Shown: positions 38,255-48,059, numbered from the stretch's first letter. The stretch is DNA of 64,000 nt from Streptomyces sp. Ag109_O5-10 (GCF_900105755.1 NZ_FNTQ01000001.1:1426001-1490000), one strand, 5' to 3'. The notes: a model not told the origin generated them from the sequence alone. Numbers and translations: made by a program.

Positions 38255-40129
38255 CTACCTCTTCTGCTCCACCCGCACCCAGTCCACCTCCGCCTGCACT
38301 CCGCCGGCCGCGATCTTGTCCACGCTGGACTGCGGGAGGCCCCAGTAGGGCGTGGTGGCCTGGTTCCAGCCGGCGGGGTAGGCGCCGCCGAGGGCGAGGT
38401 TGAGGATGACGTACTGGTTGTGGTCGTAGACCCACTGCCCGCGGGTCGACTCCAGGACGTTGCGGGTCGTCTCCTGGACCAGGGTGTCATCGACGTAGAA
38501 GCGCATCGCCGTCGGCGTCCACTCGACCGCGTAGGTGTGCCACTGGTCGACGGTGCCGCCGTTGGGGAAGGTCTGGCGGGCACCGATGTTGCCGTCGGCG
38601 GAGTAGCCGGGGCCGTGCAGGGCGGTGCTGGTCCAAGTCGGGTAGCCGATGTTCTCCATGATGTCGGTCTCGCCGGAGGCGGGCCAGGAGACGGACGGGT
38701 CGTCGACGTTGCTGCCGAGCAGCCAGAAGGCGGGCCAGAAGCCGTCGCCCACCGGGAGCTTCATGCGGGCGCTGACCTTGCCGTAGGTGAAGTCGAAGTG
38801 GGTGTTGGTGTCGATGCGGCCCGAGGTGAAGTCGTAGGTGCCGCCACCCGCCTGGGTGCAGCCCTTGCAGTACTTCGCCTTGAGGACCAGCTCGCCGTTC
38901 TGGGTCCGGATGTTGTCGGGCGAGTCGACGTACGCCTGGGCCTCGCCGTTGACCGAGCCCATCTCGGTGCCGGTGCGCACGACCCGCCACTTGGAGCGGT
39001 CGAGCGCGGAGCCGGTGAAGTCGTCGAAGAACGTCGTCTGGTAGGTGCCGGACTGGTCGCCGGGAAGGGCCGGATAGGCGGCCGAGGCGCTGCCGCCGGT
39101 GCCCCAGACCTGGAACTCGTAGAGGGAGTAGCCGAACTGCGCGGTGTAGGGAGCCGGGTTGTAGAAGCTGCGGCGCTCCTTGCCGAGCATGCGGACGTAG
39201 CGCCCGGTGGCCGGCGAGGAGAGGGTGACGGTGTCGTGCAGGCCCACCGCGTCCCCGGGAGCGGCGACGTTCGCGCGGCGGGAGGCGATGGCCGCGGCCG
39301 ACGGCTCGTACACCGTGCGCCAGTTGGTGTTGTCGTCGGAGACCTGGAGGAGGTAGTCGACGGCGTACGCCGACTCCCAGTAGAGATCCACGGAGGAGAT
39401 CGTGGACCGGGCGCCCAGGTCGACGGAGATCCAGCGGTCGGCGTTCCAGTCGCTGGACCAGCGGGTGGAGTCGCCCTTCAGGTCCGCAGGCCAGCCGCCG
39501 TCGGTGGCGAACGCCGGTGAGTTGCCCGCGTGCTGGTAGAGGTTGGAGTACGCGGGGTGGTTCAGGGCGAGGTTGGTGACGGTCGAGGAGGCGGGGGCCG
39601 GTTCGCCGCCGTAGACCTTGAAGTTCCAGAGCGAGTAGCCGTAGGGGGTCGCGCGCTCGATGCCGCGCATCCGGACGTAGCGGCCGGTGACCTCCTGCGG
39701 GTAGGTGTGCGCGGTGACCGAGCCGCCGGTGCCCGCGGTCTCGGTGTAGAAGGGCGTCCAGTCCGTGCCGTTCTTCGAGGCCTCCAGGACGTACCTCTTG
39801 CCGTACGCGGCCTCCCAGTCGAGGACCACGCTGTCGATCCGGATCGTGGTGCCGAGGTCGATCTCGATCCACGCGGTGTCGGCGAAGTTGCTGGACCAGC
39901 GGGTCGCGCCGTTGCCGTCGAAGGCCATGGCCGGGGTGGTGCCCGCGTTCTCGTAGCCGGAGGCGGTGACGGCGTTCGGGTTGGCGGCGTAGGCGGTGTT
40001 CGCGCGGTCGGTGTCCCAGGTCACGGCGGTGGCGGCCGAGGAGGCCGGGGCGGCCAGGATCGTGCCCGAGGTCAGCAGGGCGGCTGCCGCGAGGGCGGCC
40101 AGGACGGTACGGGGGATGCGGGTCGGCAT
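38255..40129 (-). CDS. Secreted GH16 endo-beta-glucanase with two F5/8-type (CBM32-like) domains
   Basis: 624-aa exported enzyme. The signal peptide is residues 1-33 (VLAALAAAALLTSG, ending ASSAA). Two discoidin/CBM32-like modules follow (about 38-185 and 190-355), each with a TRWSS motif and a GRYVRM strand. The C-terminal GH16 domain (about 370-624) has the catalytic ExDxxE as Glu487-Thr-Asp489-Ile-Met-Glu492 (GETDIMENIG). It is likely a laminarinase-type beta-1,3(4)-glucanase. ATG 40129 is preceded by AGGAGA; the frame runs on upstream but without a signal. It lies in the same direction as the GH1 operon, separated from it by a terminator. Confidence 0.9.
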   Translation of the reverse strand: MPTRIPRTVLAALAAAALLTSGTILAAPASSAATAVTWDTDRANTAYAANPNAVTASGYENAGTTPAMAFDGNGATRWSSNFADTAWIEIDLGTTIRIDSVVLDWEAAYGKRYVLEASKNGTDWTPFYTETAGTGGSVTAHTYPQEVTGRYVRMRGIERATPYGYSLWNFKVYGGEPAPASSTVTNLALNHPAYSNLYQHAGNSPAFATDGGWPADLKGDSTRWSSDWNADRWISVDLGARSTISSVDLYWESAYAVDYLLQVSDDNTNWRTVYEPSAAAIASRRANVAAPGDAVGLHDTVTLSSPATGRYVRMLGKERRSFYNPAPYTAQFGYSLYEFQVWGTGGSASAAYPALPGDQSGTYQTTFFDDFTGSALDRSKWRVVRTGTEMGSVNGEAQAYVDSPDNIRTQNGELVLKAKYCKGCTQAGGGTYDFTSGRIDTNTHFDFTYGKVSARMKLPVGDGFWPAFWLLGSNVDDPSVSWPASGETDIMENIGYPTWTSTALHGPGYSADGNIGARQTFPNGGTVDQWHTYAVEWTPTAMRFYVDDTLVQETTRNVLESTRGQWVYDHNQYVILNLALGGAYPAGWNQATTPYWGLPQSSVDKIAAGGVQAEVDWVRVEQKR

Positions 40130-40226
40130 GTGGGTCTCCTGAGCCTTGACGGTTCCTTCGGTTGTGTCGTGGGCATGACAGATCAAGCTCCGTGCCTGTT
40201 GTTCGTGCGCATGAGGGTCGTATGGG

Positions 40227-40262
40227 CGGTGGGCGCGGCACTCCCCTGGTCCGCGCCCACCG
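40227..40262 (-). terminator. Terminator of the GH1 / ABC operon
   Basis: CGGTGGGCGCGG (40227-40238) pairs perfectly with 40251-40262 across a 12-nt loop. It lies 9 bp downstream of the GH1 stop codon on the minus strand and separates that operon from the GH16 gene. Confidence 0.78.
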
Positions 40263-40271
40263 CGGTGGGTG

Positions 40272-41630
40272 TCAGGCCGCCCGGCGGGCCTGTCCCCGGT
40301 GGTCGCGGATGATGTCCGCGTACCGGTGGCCGCTGCCCTTGATGGTGCGGACCTGGGTCTTGTAGTCGACGTGGACCAGGCCGAAGCGCTTGTCGTAGCC
40401 GTACGCCCACTCGAAGTTGTCCAGCAGCGACCAGGCGAAGTAGCCGGCCAGCGGGGCACCCTTGCGGGCCGCCGAGGCGCAGGCCGCCAGGTGGCCGACC
40501 AGGTACTCCTGGCGCTCCGGGTCGTCGATCGTGCCGTCGGGGCGGACCACGTCCGGGTAGGCCGAGCCGTTCTCGGTCACGTAGATCTTGCGGGCGCCGT
40601 ACTCCTCGGTGAGGCGCAGCAGCAGCGTCTCGATGCCGCTCGCGTCGATCTCCCAGTCCATGCCGGTGCGCGGGACGCCGGGACGGTAGACCGAACGGGC
40701 GTAGGGCGCGGGGCCGTCCGGGTCGTTCTCGATGTAGGCCGGGAAGTAGTAGTTCAGGCCCAGCCAGTCGAGCGGGGTGGCGATGGTCGCCAGGTCGCCG
40801 GGGCGCTCGGGGAGTTCGACGCCGTAGGTCTCGACCATGTCGGCCGGGAAGCCGCGGCCGTGCACCGGGTCCAGCCACCAGCGGTTGACGTGCCCGTCGT
40901 GGCGGCGGACGGCGGCCGCGTCCTCGGGGCGGTCCGAGGCGGCGAACACGGTGGAGAGGTTGTTCACGATGCCGACCTCGGCGCCGGGCGCGGCGGCCCG
41001 GATCGCCTGGGCGGCCAGGCCGTGGCCGAGGAGCAGGTGGTAGGAGGCCCGGACGGCGGCCGTGAGGTCGGTCCAGCCGGGGGCCATCTTGCCCTCCAGA
41101 TGACCGATCCAGGCGGAGCAGGACGGCTCGTTGAGGGTGGTCCAGTGCTTGACCCGGTCACCGAGGCGTTCGGCGACCACGGAGGCGTACGCGGCGAAGT
41201 GCTCGGCGGTCGCCCGCTCGGGCCAGCCGCCCCGGTCCTGGAGGGCCTGCGGCAGGTCCCAGTGGTAGAGGGTGACCGACGGGGTGATGCCGGCCGCCAG
41301 CAGGGCGTCGATCAGCTCGTCGTAGAAGTCGAGGCCCTTGGCGTTGACCGGGCCGTCGCCGCCGGGCCGCACGCGCGGCCAGGCGACCGACAGCCGGTAG
41401 GCGTTGGCGCCCAGTTGCCGCATCAGGTCGATGTCCTCGCGCCAGCGGTGGTAGTGGTCGCACGCGACGTCGCCGTTGTCGTCGTTGTCGATCTTCCCCG
41501 GGGTGTGCGAGAAGGTGTCCCAGATGGAGGGTGCACGGCCGTCCTCGGCGACGGCTCCCTCGATCTGGTACGCCGCGGTTGCCGTGCCCCACAGGAAGTC
41601 GTGCGGGAGGGCGGCGAGGTCGATGGTCAC
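40272..41630 (-). CDS. GH1 beta-glucosidase
   Basis: 452-aa cytoplasmic enzyme, full GH1 length. [15 protein letters not shown] opens the barrel, Glu168 in TLNEP is the acid/base and Glu353 in YVTENGS is the nucleophile. [20 protein letters not shown] is the family C-terminal signature. It hydrolyses imported beta-glucosides. The GTG start at 41630 has AAGGGAA upstream and gives the standard N-terminus; the longer frame to 41672 is unlikely. It follows two permease genes and a binding protein, forming an operon organised like cebEFG-bglC. The likely substrate is laminaribiose or cellobiose (inference). Confidence 0.94.
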   Translation of the reverse strand: MTIDLAALPHDFLWGTATAAYQIEGAVAEDGRAPSIWDTFSHTPGKIDNDDNGDVACDHYHRWREDIDLMRQLGANAYRLSVAWPRVRPGGDGPVNAKGLDFYDELIDALLAAGITPSVTLYHWDLPQALQDRGGWPERATAEHFAAYASVVAERLGDRVKHWTTLNEPSCSAWIGHLEGKMAPGWTDLTAAVRASYHLLLGHGLAAQAIRAAAPGAEVGIVNNLSTVFAASDRPEDAAAVRRHDGHVNRWWLDPVHGRGFPADMVETYGVELPERPGDLATIATPLDWLGLNYYFPAYIENDPDGPAPYARSVYRPGVPRTGMDWEIDASGIETLLLRLTEEYGARKIYVTENGSAYPDVVRPDGTIDDPERQEYLVGHLAACASAARKGAPLAGYFAWSLLDNFEWAYGYDKRFGLVHVDYKTQVRTIKGSGHRYADIIRDHRGQARRAA

Positions 41631-41668
41631 GAAATTCCCTTCGGAACTGGCCTTGTCATGAGGGGGGT

Positions 41669-42523
41669 TCACTTGACGGCGCCCGCGGTCAGCCCGGCGA
41701 CGAGGTAGCGCTGGAGGAGCAGGAAGCCGGCCACGACGGGGACGCTCACCACGAGCGAGGCGGCCATGATCTGGTTCCAGTACACGTTGTTGAGCGTGGA
41801 GTAGCCCTGGAGGCCGACGGCCAGGGTGCGGGTGGTGTCGTTGGTCATCACCGACGCGAACAGCACCTCGCCCCAGGCGGTCATGAAGGCGTAGACGGCG
41901 ACCGCGACGATGCCGGGGACCGCCGCGGGTACGACGATCCGCAGCAGCGCGCCGAGCGGCCCGCAGCCGTCCACCAGGGCCGCCTCGTCCAGGTCCCGCG
42001 GGACCGAGTCGAAGTACCCGATCAGCATCCAGATCGAGAACGGCAGCGAGAACGTCAGGTAGGTGAGGATCAGGCCGCCGCGGGAGCCGAACAGGGCGAT
42101 GCCGGTGGCGTTGCCGATGTTGACGTACAGCAGGAACAGGGGCAGCAGGAAGAGGATGCCCGGGAACATCTGCGTGGACAGCACGGTGACCGTGAAGACG
42201 CGCTTGCCGCGGAACTCGTAACGGCTCACCGCGTAGGCGGCGAACACCGCGACGACGACCGAGCAGACGGTGGCCGCGACCGACACGATCAGCGAGTTCA
42301 CGAAGTACCGGGCGAGCGGGATCGTCGACCAGATGTCGATGTACGGGCGGATCGTCAGCCCGCTCGGCAGCCAGCGGAACTTGCCGGTGACGTCCGAGAG
42401 CGGCTTGAGCGAGCTGGAGATCATCACGTACACGGGGATCAGCACGAACCCGGTGAGCAGCGTGAGGAAGATCCGCCGGGACCAGAGGAAGGACCGCGGC
42501 GGGGCCATGGGCGAGCTAGACAT
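41669..42523 (-). CDS. ABC sugar transporter permease, MalG type
   Basis: 284-aa inner-membrane permease. The first membrane helix is at about residues 17-37, and the EAA loop reads [19 protein letters not shown] with VVPAAVPG after it. The start (ATG 42523) lies 8 bp inside the end of the preceding MalF-type gene, so translation is coupled. It is part of the binding protein, MalF, MalG, GH1 operon. No ATPase gene is adjacent; the shared MsiK ATPase is the likely energiser. Confidence 0.93.
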   Translation of the reverse strand: MSSSPMAPPRSFLWSRRIFLTLLTGFVLIPVYVMISSSLKPLSDVTGKFRWLPSGLTIRPYIDIWSTIPLARYFVNSLIVSVAATVCSVVVAVFAAYAVSRYEFRGKRVFTVTVLSTQMFPGILFLLPLFLLYVNIGNATGIALFGSRGGLILTYLTFSLPFSIWMLIGYFDSVPRDLDEAALVDGCGPLGALLRIVVPAAVPGIVAVAVYAFMTAWGEVLFASVMTNDTTRTLAVGLQGYSTLNNVYWNQIMAASLVVSVPVVAGFLLLQRYLVAGLTAGAVK

Positions 42524-43508
42524 CCGAGGTCCTCCGTCCGCGCGAGGTGAACACCAGGTACACGCCGGTCACCACCAGCAGGAATAGCAGCAGGAGCACG
42601 GACATCGCCGAGCCGGTGCCGAAGTTCCAGGTGACGAAGGAGGCCTGGTAGATGTGGACCGAGATGAGGTCGGCGGCCTCCGGCGCGGACTTCCCGAACA
42701 GCACGTACGGCGTGTTGAAGTCGTTGAACGTCCACAGGAACAGGACCAGGACCAGCACCTGGTTGACCGGGCGCAGTGACGGCAGGGTGATGCGGCGGAT
42801 CTGCTGCCACAGGCCGGCGCCGTCCAGGGCGGCCGCCTCGTACAGCTCGCGCGGGATGTTCTGCAGGCCGGCCATCACGATCAGGAAGGCGAACGGCCAG
42901 CCCTTCCACACCGACACGATCAGCAGCGCGTAGAAGCTGTTGTCGCCGATCAGCCAGAAGGACGGCTGGTCGGTGAGGTGCAGCTGGTCGTGCAGGACGT
43001 GGTTCACCAGGCCGTTGTCGTGCTGGAACATGAACACCCAGGTGATGACGGCCGCGTAGACGGGCAGCGCGTACGGCACCAGGAACAGGGCGCGCAGCAG
43101 GCCGCGGCCCTTGAAGGTGTCCTGCATGAACACCGCGGCCGCGGTGCCGATCAGCCAGCACAGGCCGACGGAGAGCAGGGTGAAGGCGACGGTGACGAAG
43201 AACGAGTGCAGCAGGGCCTTGCCGATGGGGGCGTTGAACTCGACCGACAGCTTGTAGTTGTCGAATCCGGCCCAAGGGGCGGTGGTCCAGTCGCGGATGT
43301 AGAACTGGGTGAGCTCCTTGAAGCTCATCACGACGCCGATGACCATCGGGATGAGGTGGACGAGGAGTTCGAGGAGCAGGGCGGGCAGGAGCAGCAGGTA
43401 GGGCAGTCCGATGCGGCGGATCCGCCCGGGGCGGCGGCCCGAGCCGCCCGCCGCCCCGGGGGAGTTCACCCGCGCCGGTTCTTGCACAGCGGTGGTGGTG
43501 GTCGTCAT
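42516..43508 (-). CDS. ABC sugar transporter permease, MalF type
   Basis: 330-aa permease. ATG 43508 is followed by a Thr-rich hydrophilic start (MTTTTTAVQEPARVN), then the first membrane helix LPYLLLLPALLLELLVHLI at about residues 38-56. The EAA loop is LYEAAALDGAGLWQQIRRI and TLPSL follows. The upstream part of the open frame overlaps the binding-protein gene antisense to sense and is discarded. It begins 5 bp after the binding protein stop codon and overlaps the MalG start by 8 bp. Confidence 0.93.
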   Translation of the reverse strand: MTTTTTAVQEPARVNSPGAAGGSGRRPGRIRRIGLPYLLLLPALLLELLVHLIPMVIGVVMSFKELTQFYIRDWTTAPWAGFDNYKLSVEFNAPIGKALLHSFFVTVAFTLLSVGLCWLIGTAAAVFMQDTFKGRGLLRALFLVPYALPVYAAVITWVFMFQHDNGLVNHVLHDQLHLTDQPSFWLIGDNSFYALLIVSVWKGWPFAFLIVMAGLQNIPRELYEAAALDGAGLWQQIRRITLPSLRPVNQVLVLVLFLWTFNDFNTPYVLFGKSAPEAADLISVHIYQASFVTWNFGTGSAMSVLLLLFLLVVTGVYLVFTSRGRRTSDV

Positions 43509-43513
43509 GGTGC

Positions 43514-44830
43514 TCAGGCCGCCGGCATCTGCTGCTGGGCCTTCTCCAGCTCGGCCTTGACGGTGTCGGTGGTGATGGTGCGGCCGGCGGCGGCGTCGGC
43601 GAACAGGTTCTTCACGGCCGTACCGACGGTGGTCTCGAACTGCGACTCCGCCGCCACCTGGGGCAGCGCCGCGGCGCTGGTGGCGAGGGTGTCCTTCAGG
43701 ACGGCGTTGGCCGGGGTGCTGAAGGTCGCTTCCGCCTGGACGGACTTGACCGGCGGGATGGAGGTGTAGGCGGTGTTGAGGATCTTCTGTTCGGCGTCGC
43801 TGGTCATGAACTTCACGAACTTGGTGGCGCCGTCGAGGTTCTTGGTGTTCTTGAAGACGGCCATGTTGATGCCCATGACCGCCGAGTTGACCTGGGTGCC
43901 GGTGCCGGGGGTGCCGGACTGCACGGGCACCGGGGCGATACCGTAGTCGCTGTCGCTCATGCCCTGCGACTTGAGGTTGGAGGAGGCCGACTGCCACAGC
44001 AGCATGGCCTGCTTGCCCTTGGCGAAGTCGCTGACGGACTGGTTCTGCGCGTACTCGGCGTCACCGGTCGGGATGACCTTGTCCTTGGCCATCAGGTCGA
44101 CGTACTGCTTGACCGCGGCCACGACGTTGTCGTCGGTGAAGTTGGGCTTGCCGTCGGCGGTGAAGAAGTCGGCGCCGTGCTGCTTGGCGAAGACGAAGAC
44201 GTGGTGGATGTTCTCCGAGACGTTGCCGCCCTCGGCGCCGAGGACCGACTTGCCCTTCGCCGATATCTTCTTGCCGTCGGCGATCAGTTCGTCCCAGGTG
44301 GCCGGGGGCTTGGCGATGCCGGCGTCGGCGAAGATCTTCTTGTTGTAGTAGAGCGCGTACGCCATGGAGTACAGCGGCACGGCGGCCGGGTCCTTGCCCT
44401 CGGCGCCCGTGGAGCCGAGCGCGGAGTCGACGAAGCGGTCCTTGCCGCCGATCTTGTCGAAGTTCTTGGCGTCCCAGGGCAGCAGCGCGCCGGTCGCCTG
44501 CAGCGAGGCGCTCCAGGTGTTGCCGATGTTCAGCACGTCGGGGCCCTGGCCCGAGGTGGTCGCGGTCAGGATCCGGTTGAGCAGGTCCGACCAGGGCACG
44601 ACCTCCAGCTTGACCTTGATGCCGGTCTGCTTCTGGAACTTGTCGAGCTCCGGCTGGAGCACCTTCTTGTCGATCTCGATGCTGGCACCCTGGTTGGAGG
44701 CCCAGTAGGTGAGCGTCTTCGGGGAGTCGTTGGACCCGCCGCCGGTGGACGAACCGCCACCGCAGGCCGTGGCCGCGAGGGCGAGAGACATGGTGACGGC
44801 GCCTACGGCCGCGGCTCGGATGCTGCGCAT
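43514..44830 (-). CDS. Sugar-binding lipoprotein of the beta-glucoside ABC importer
   Basis: 438-aa family 1 solute-binding protein. The lipobox LAATAC gives lipid-modified Cys23 after a typical N-terminal signal. A Gly/Ser linker leads to KTLTYWASNQGASIE, the first lobe; ALYYNKKIFADAGI and PATWDELIADGKKI are standard hinge-region motifs. It captures the sugar for the MalF/MalG permeases encoded downstream. ATG 44830 has a GGAG site. A 27-bp imperfect palindrome about 110 bp upstream may regulate the operon. The substrate is inferred from the GH1 enzyme. Confidence 0.92.
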   Translation of the reverse strand: MRSIRAAAVGAVTMSLALAATACGGGSSTGGGSNDSPKTLTYWASNQGASIEIDKKVLQPELDKFQKQTGIKVKLEVVPWSDLLNRILTATTSGQGPDVLNIGNTWSASLQATGALLPWDAKNFDKIGGKDRFVDSALGSTGAEGKDPAAVPLYSMAYALYYNKKIFADAGIAKPPATWDELIADGKKISAKGKSVLGAEGGNVSENIHHVFVFAKQHGADFFTADGKPNFTDDNVVAAVKQYVDLMAKDKVIPTGDAEYAQNQSVSDFAKGKQAMLLWQSASSNLKSQGMSDSDYGIAPVPVQSGTPGTGTQVNSAVMGINMAVFKNTKNLDGATKFVKFMTSDAEQKILNTAYTSIPPVKSVQAEATFSTPANAVLKDTLATSAAALPQVAAESQFETTVGTAVKNLFADAAAGRTITTDTVKAELEKAQQQMPAA

Positions 44831-44940
44831 GGCTCCAGCTGTGCCTTTCCGGGAGTCGAGAACCCCGAGAGGGCTTCGCGAAGGCCGGCGCCCGCGATTG
44901 CGGACACCTGGACCGACGTTCGGCTGCCGAAGCCCCTCAT

Positions 44941-44967
44941 GGCTTAATTTAGGACGTGAGTTAATCC
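44941..44967. promoter_or_regulatory. AT-rich imperfect palindrome upstream of the ABC/GH1 operon
   Basis: Half-sites GGCTTAATTTA and TGAGTTAATCC flank a 5-bp centre; 9 of 13 positions are symmetric, with a TTAA core in each arm. In this GC-rich setting it stands out, and it lies 111 bp before the binding-protein start. A regulator of the ROK or LacI type could bind, but none is encoded nearby. Confidence 0.4.
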
Positions 44968-45169
44968 CCCGAAGGCTGGCTCGTCAAGGCATCCGGCACG
45001 GGCATCTGTGCAGGCGGGCCGGGGAAGAGCCGGTTCCGGAGCGATGCTACGCCCACCCCTGGCGGCGTGACCTGGGCCGAAGCCGGATGACCTGCGCCGG
45101 GAGCGGCCGGACGCCGTTCCACAACGGTTGTGTTTCGACGGCGGCGGCGGGTGGCGGAGGCGGGGGGAC

Positions 45170-45260
45170 GGAGCACGACGCAGGGGGCGGGGGGCGGAGC
45201 ACGACGCCGGAGACGGGGTGGAGCACGACGCCGCCGGAGACGAGAGCCGGAGCACGGCAC
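45170..45260. repeat. Degenerate tandem repeats, GGAGCACGACGC unit
   Basis: The 12-mer GGAGCACGACGC occurs at 45170-45181, 45196-45207 and 45220-45231, with a variant at 45249-45260, spaced 24-29 bp. It is followed by GGGGGC hexamer repeats (about 45265-45296) with G-quadruplex potential. The stretch is non-coding and lies between the sugar-transport operon promoter and the EF-G gene terminator. Confidence 0.65.
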
Positions 45261-45281
45261 CGGAGGCGGAGGCGGGGGCGG

Positions 45282-45316
45282 GGGCGGGGGCGGGGAGTTC
45301 TTCCCCGCCCCCGCCC
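45282..45316 (-). terminator. GC-rich terminator of the EF-G paralogue
   Basis: GGGCGGGGGCGGGGA (45282-45296) pairs perfectly with 45302-45316 across a GTTCT loop. The hairpin lies 6 bp after the minus-strand stop codon. There is no U-tract, as usual in Streptomyces. Confidence 0.72.
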
Positions 45317-45321
45317 GGGTG

Positions 45322-47391
45322 TCACCGGGCCGGCGGGGCCGGTGCGTGGCCCGACGGGCGGGCGGTGAAGGTGCCGCGGCCCCGGGTGCGGCCGCGCAGC
45401 CGGGTCGCGTAACCGAAGAGTTCGGCCAGCGGCACGGTGGCGGTGAGCACCGCCACGCCGCCCCGCGCCGCGGAACCGGTGACCCGGCCGCGCCGGGCGG
45501 CCAGGTCGCCGAGCACGCCGCCCACCGCGTCCTCGGGCACGGTGACCGTGACCTCGGCGACCGGCTCGAGCAGCGTCATCGCGCAGGCCCGCAGGGCCTC
45601 CCGGAGACCGAGCCGCCCCGCCGTACGGAACGCCGTGTCGGAGGAGTCCTTCACGTGCGTCGAGCCGTCGGTCAGGGTGACCCGCAGTCCGGTGACCGGA
45701 TGCCCGCCGAGCGGCCCCTCGGCGAGGGCGTCCCGGCAGCCGGCCTCGACCGCGCGGACGTACTCCTGCGGCACCCGCCCGCCGGTGACCGCCGACCGGA
45801 ACTCGAAGCCCGCCGCGTACTCGCCTTCGTGCCCGAGCGCCTCGACGTCCAGGACGACGTGCGCGAACTGGCCCGCCCCGCCGGTCTGGTGGACGTGCCG
45901 GTAAACGAAGCCGGTCACCCCGCGGGCCACGGTCTCCCGCAGGGCGACCCGCGGCCGGCCCACCGTCACCTCGGGGCCGCCGTCCCGGCGGATCTTCTCC
46001 ACCGCGACCTCCAGGTGCAGTTCGCCCATCCCGGACAGCACGGTCTGCCCGGTCTCGGTGTCGGTGCGCACCGCCAGCGAGGGGTCCTCCTCGGCCAGCC
46101 GGGCCAGCGCCTGCGCCAGCCGGCCGGTGTCGGTACGGCGGCGGGCCTCGACGGCGACCGAGACCACCGGTTCCGCGGCGGCCGGCGGTTCCAGGAGCAG
46201 CGGGGCGTCCGGGGCGCACAGCGTGGCGCCGGGGCGGGCCGACCGCAGCCCGACGACGGCGACGATGTCACCGGCCACCGCCCGGTCCAGGGGTTCGTGC
46301 CGGTCGGCCATGACGCGGAGGATGCGCGCCACGCGTTCGGTGCGGCGCGTCGCCGGGTCCCACACGGTGTCTCCCTTCTCGATCGTGCCGGAGTAGACCC
46401 GGACGTGGGTGAGGCGTCCGGTGGCGGTCGCGGTCACCTTGAACGCGAGCGCCGCGAACGGCCCCTCGGGGTCGGCGGGCCGCCGCTGCTCGGTGCCCTG
46501 GTGGGTACCGCGCACGGCGGGGACCTCGGACGGCGCGGGCAGGTAGGCCACGGCCGCGTCCAGGAGCGGTTCGATGCCGCGGTTGCGGTAGGCGGAGCCG
46601 CACAGCACCACGACGCCCTCGCCGCTCAGGGTGAGGTCGCGCAGGGCACCGGCCAGGGTGGCGTCGGACAGCCCGCCGGGCGGCGCGCAGAACTCGTCCA
46701 GCGCGCCCGGGTGCAGCGCGGCCACCGCCTCCTCCAGCGCGTGCCGGCGCCGGTCCGCCGGCTCCCGCAGTTCGCGCGGGACGGGGCCCACCGTCGCCGT
46801 ACCGCCGTCGTCCGCCCAGACCAGCGCGCGCCTGCGCACGAGGTCGACGACGCCGGTGAAGCCGTCCTCCGTGCCGATGGGCAACTGGACGACGAGCGGG
46901 GCCGGGTGCAGACGGGTGCGGATCGACTCGACGGCGCGGTCGAGGTCGGCGCCGGCGCGGTCGAGCTTGTTGACGAAGGCGATCCTGGGAACGCCGTGCC
47001 GGTCGGCCTGCCGCCACACCGACTCGCTCTGCGGCTCGACGCCGGCGACCGCGTCGAACACGGCGATCGCGCCGTCGAGGACGCGCAGGGAGCGTTCGAC
47101 CTCGTCGGCGAAGTCGACGTGGCCGGGGGTGTCGATGAGGTTGACGCGGTGACCGTCCCAGGCGCAGCTGACGGCCGCGGCGAAGATGGTGATGCCGCGG
47201 TCGCGTTCCTGCGGGTCGAAGTCGGTGACGGTGGTGCCGTCGTGGACCTCGCCGCGTCTGTGGATGGTGCCGGTGGCGAAGAGGATACGTTCGGTGACGG
47301 TGGTCTTCCCGGCGTCGACGTGGGCGAGGATGCCCAGGTTGCGGACGGCGGCAAGGGGGTTGGCGGGGTTCGTGCGGAGTTCGGTGCGCAT
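45322..47391 (-). CDS. Elongation factor G paralogue (FusA2-type GTPase)
   Basis: 689-aa translational GTPase with EF-G domain order: GTP-binding domain ([10 protein letters not shown]-loop, RDRGIT switch, DTPGHVDF and [12 protein letters not shown]), domain II, domain III ([19 protein letters not shown] area), domain IV and domain V. It is slightly shorter than housekeeping EF-G (about 708). The switch-I segment [10 protein letters not shown] differs from the usual GITI-x-SAA. Ribosomal-protein neighbours are absent, so it is the accessory paralogue common in Streptomyces. Roles proposed for such paralogues include ribosome protection and stress translation; none is shown here. ATG 47391 has GAGAGG upstream. 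Confidence 0.9.
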   Translation of the reverse strand: MRTELRTNPANPLAAVRNLGILAHVDAGKTTVTERILFATGTIHRRGEVHDGTTVTDFDPQERDRGITIFAAAVSCAWDGHRVNLIDTPGHVDFADEVERSLRVLDGAIAVFDAVAGVEPQSESVWRQADRHGVPRIAFVNKLDRAGADLDRAVESIRTRLHPAPLVVQLPIGTEDGFTGVVDLVRRRALVWADDGGTATVGPVPRELREPADRRRHALEEAVAALHPGALDEFCAPPGGLSDATLAGALRDLTLSGEGVVVLCGSAYRNRGIEPLLDAAVAYLPAPSEVPAVRGTHQGTEQRRPADPEGPFAALAFKVTATATGRLTHVRVYSGTIEKGDTVWDPATRRTERVARILRVMADRHEPLDRAVAGDIVAVVGLRSARPGATLCAPDAPLLLEPPAAAEPVVSVAVEARRRTDTGRLAQALARLAEEDPSLAVRTDTETGQTVLSGMGELHLEVAVEKIRRDGGPEVTVGRPRVALRETVARGVTGFVYRHVHQTGGAGQFAHVVLDVEALGHEGEYAAGFEFRSAVTGGRVPQEYVRAVEAGCRDALAEGPLGGHPVTGLRVTLTDGSTHVKDSSDTAFRTAGRLGLREALRACAMTLLEPVAEVTVTVPEDAVGGVLGDLAARRGRVTGSAARGGVAVLTATVPLAELFGYATRLRGRTRGRGTFTARPSGHAPAPPAR

Positions 47392-47523
47392 GGCCCGGTG
47401 CCTCTCGGATGACGGTTGCCGGAAGGGGCGGCGCGATGTCCCGTGCGGCGAAGGCCACCGGTCACGTATGACCGCACATCAGAAGAGGTGCGTGTGACGG
47501 TGGTTGACTGATCCGTTCGCTCG

Positions 47524-47628
47524 TCACGGAGTCCGGCGCCGGCCGCGCGGCGGGCACCGGAGGGACGGGGACACGAGGATCACGTCGTACCGGGGAAGGG
47601 AGGGGGCGACGGCGGTGCGGTCCCGCAT
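47524..47628 (-). CDS. Possible 34-aa leader peptide upstream of the EF-G paralogue
   Basis: ATG 47628 is preceded by a very good ribosome site (GAGGAGAGGGCC, 6-nt spacing). The frame gives MRDRTAVAPSLPRYDVILVS followed by a Pro/Arg/Cys-rich end. It lies 132 bp upstream of, and on the same strand as, the EF-G gene. A translated leader in front of a translation GTPase could act in attenuation. The peptide matches nothing I know, and expression is not proven. Confidence 0.35.
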   Translation of the reverse strand: MRDRTAVAPSLPRYDVILVSPSLRCPPRGRRRTP

Positions 47629-47947
47629 GGCCCTCTCCTCTCGTTCGTCCGGACTCGTCACGGCAGAACACCGCAGCCGCCGGTCGCGGCTACGGTGCGT
47701 GACAGTGGAGGAGTGTAGGCAGGGGGTGCGGGGCACGGCACCCGGTTTTCCACCGGCCGTCCCGATCCCTCAAGTCCCGGACAGCCGCGCGCTCTTCGGC
47801 CGTCACCTCGCGGCCGGCCGGCCAGGAGCGCCGCTGGGTGGCGTCGTCGCGTTTGAGCCATCGGCACGGGCCAGGCGGCCCCATGTCCCATCGAGACGAC
47901 GCCCCGTAGAGGCGGGTCCGGGCGATACCGCTCGCGAATGGTATGGA

Positions 47948-47963
47948 GTTGGTCTAGTCCTCT
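47948..47963. promoter_or_regulatory. DasR-like operator (dre) upstream of the chitinase gene
   Basis: GTTGGTCTAGTCCTCT matches the Streptomyces DasR consensus ACTGGTCTAGACCACT at 12 of 16 positions, including the central TGGTCTAG. It lies 97 bp upstream of the chitinase start and touches a TTGACT -35-like box (47963-47968). DasR represses chitin genes until GlcN-6-P or GlcNAc-6-P is present (established knowledge). Confidence 0.68.
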
Positions 47964-47986
47964 TGACTGACAGGCCTCGGCGGCGG

Positions 47987-48002
47987 TTTGGTATGTACCA
48001 AA
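47987..48002. promoter_or_regulatory. Second palindrome in the chitinase promoter
   Basis: TTTGGTATGTACCAAA is an inverted repeat with perfect 7-bp arms. Its TGGT-N4-ACCA core matches the outer part of a DasR site. It is centred about 39 bp downstream of the first site and 66 bp before the chitinase ATG, so it may be a second, weaker dre or the site of another regulator. Confidence 0.6.
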
Positions 48003-48059
48003 TCTCGGCCCATCCCCCACCACCCCGCCCTCGATGGGCATCCCGAAAGGGCCACTGTC

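Noticed and set aside
37864..38583. A 239-codon minus-strand frame over the low-GC patch
   Set aside because: Its N-terminal half is a shadow of the GH16 gene. Only a short part reads like protein, and there is no start, so it is noted as a possible remnant instead.
45170..45260. Regularly spaced short repeats that could suggest a CRISPR array
   Set aside because: Units are 12 bp, spacers are 12-17 bp and similar to each other, and no cas genes are present.
47988..48059. Upstream GTG start for the chitinase
   Set aside because: It would add 24 residues before the signal peptide and would place the start inside the promoter palindrome. ATG 48060 fits export.
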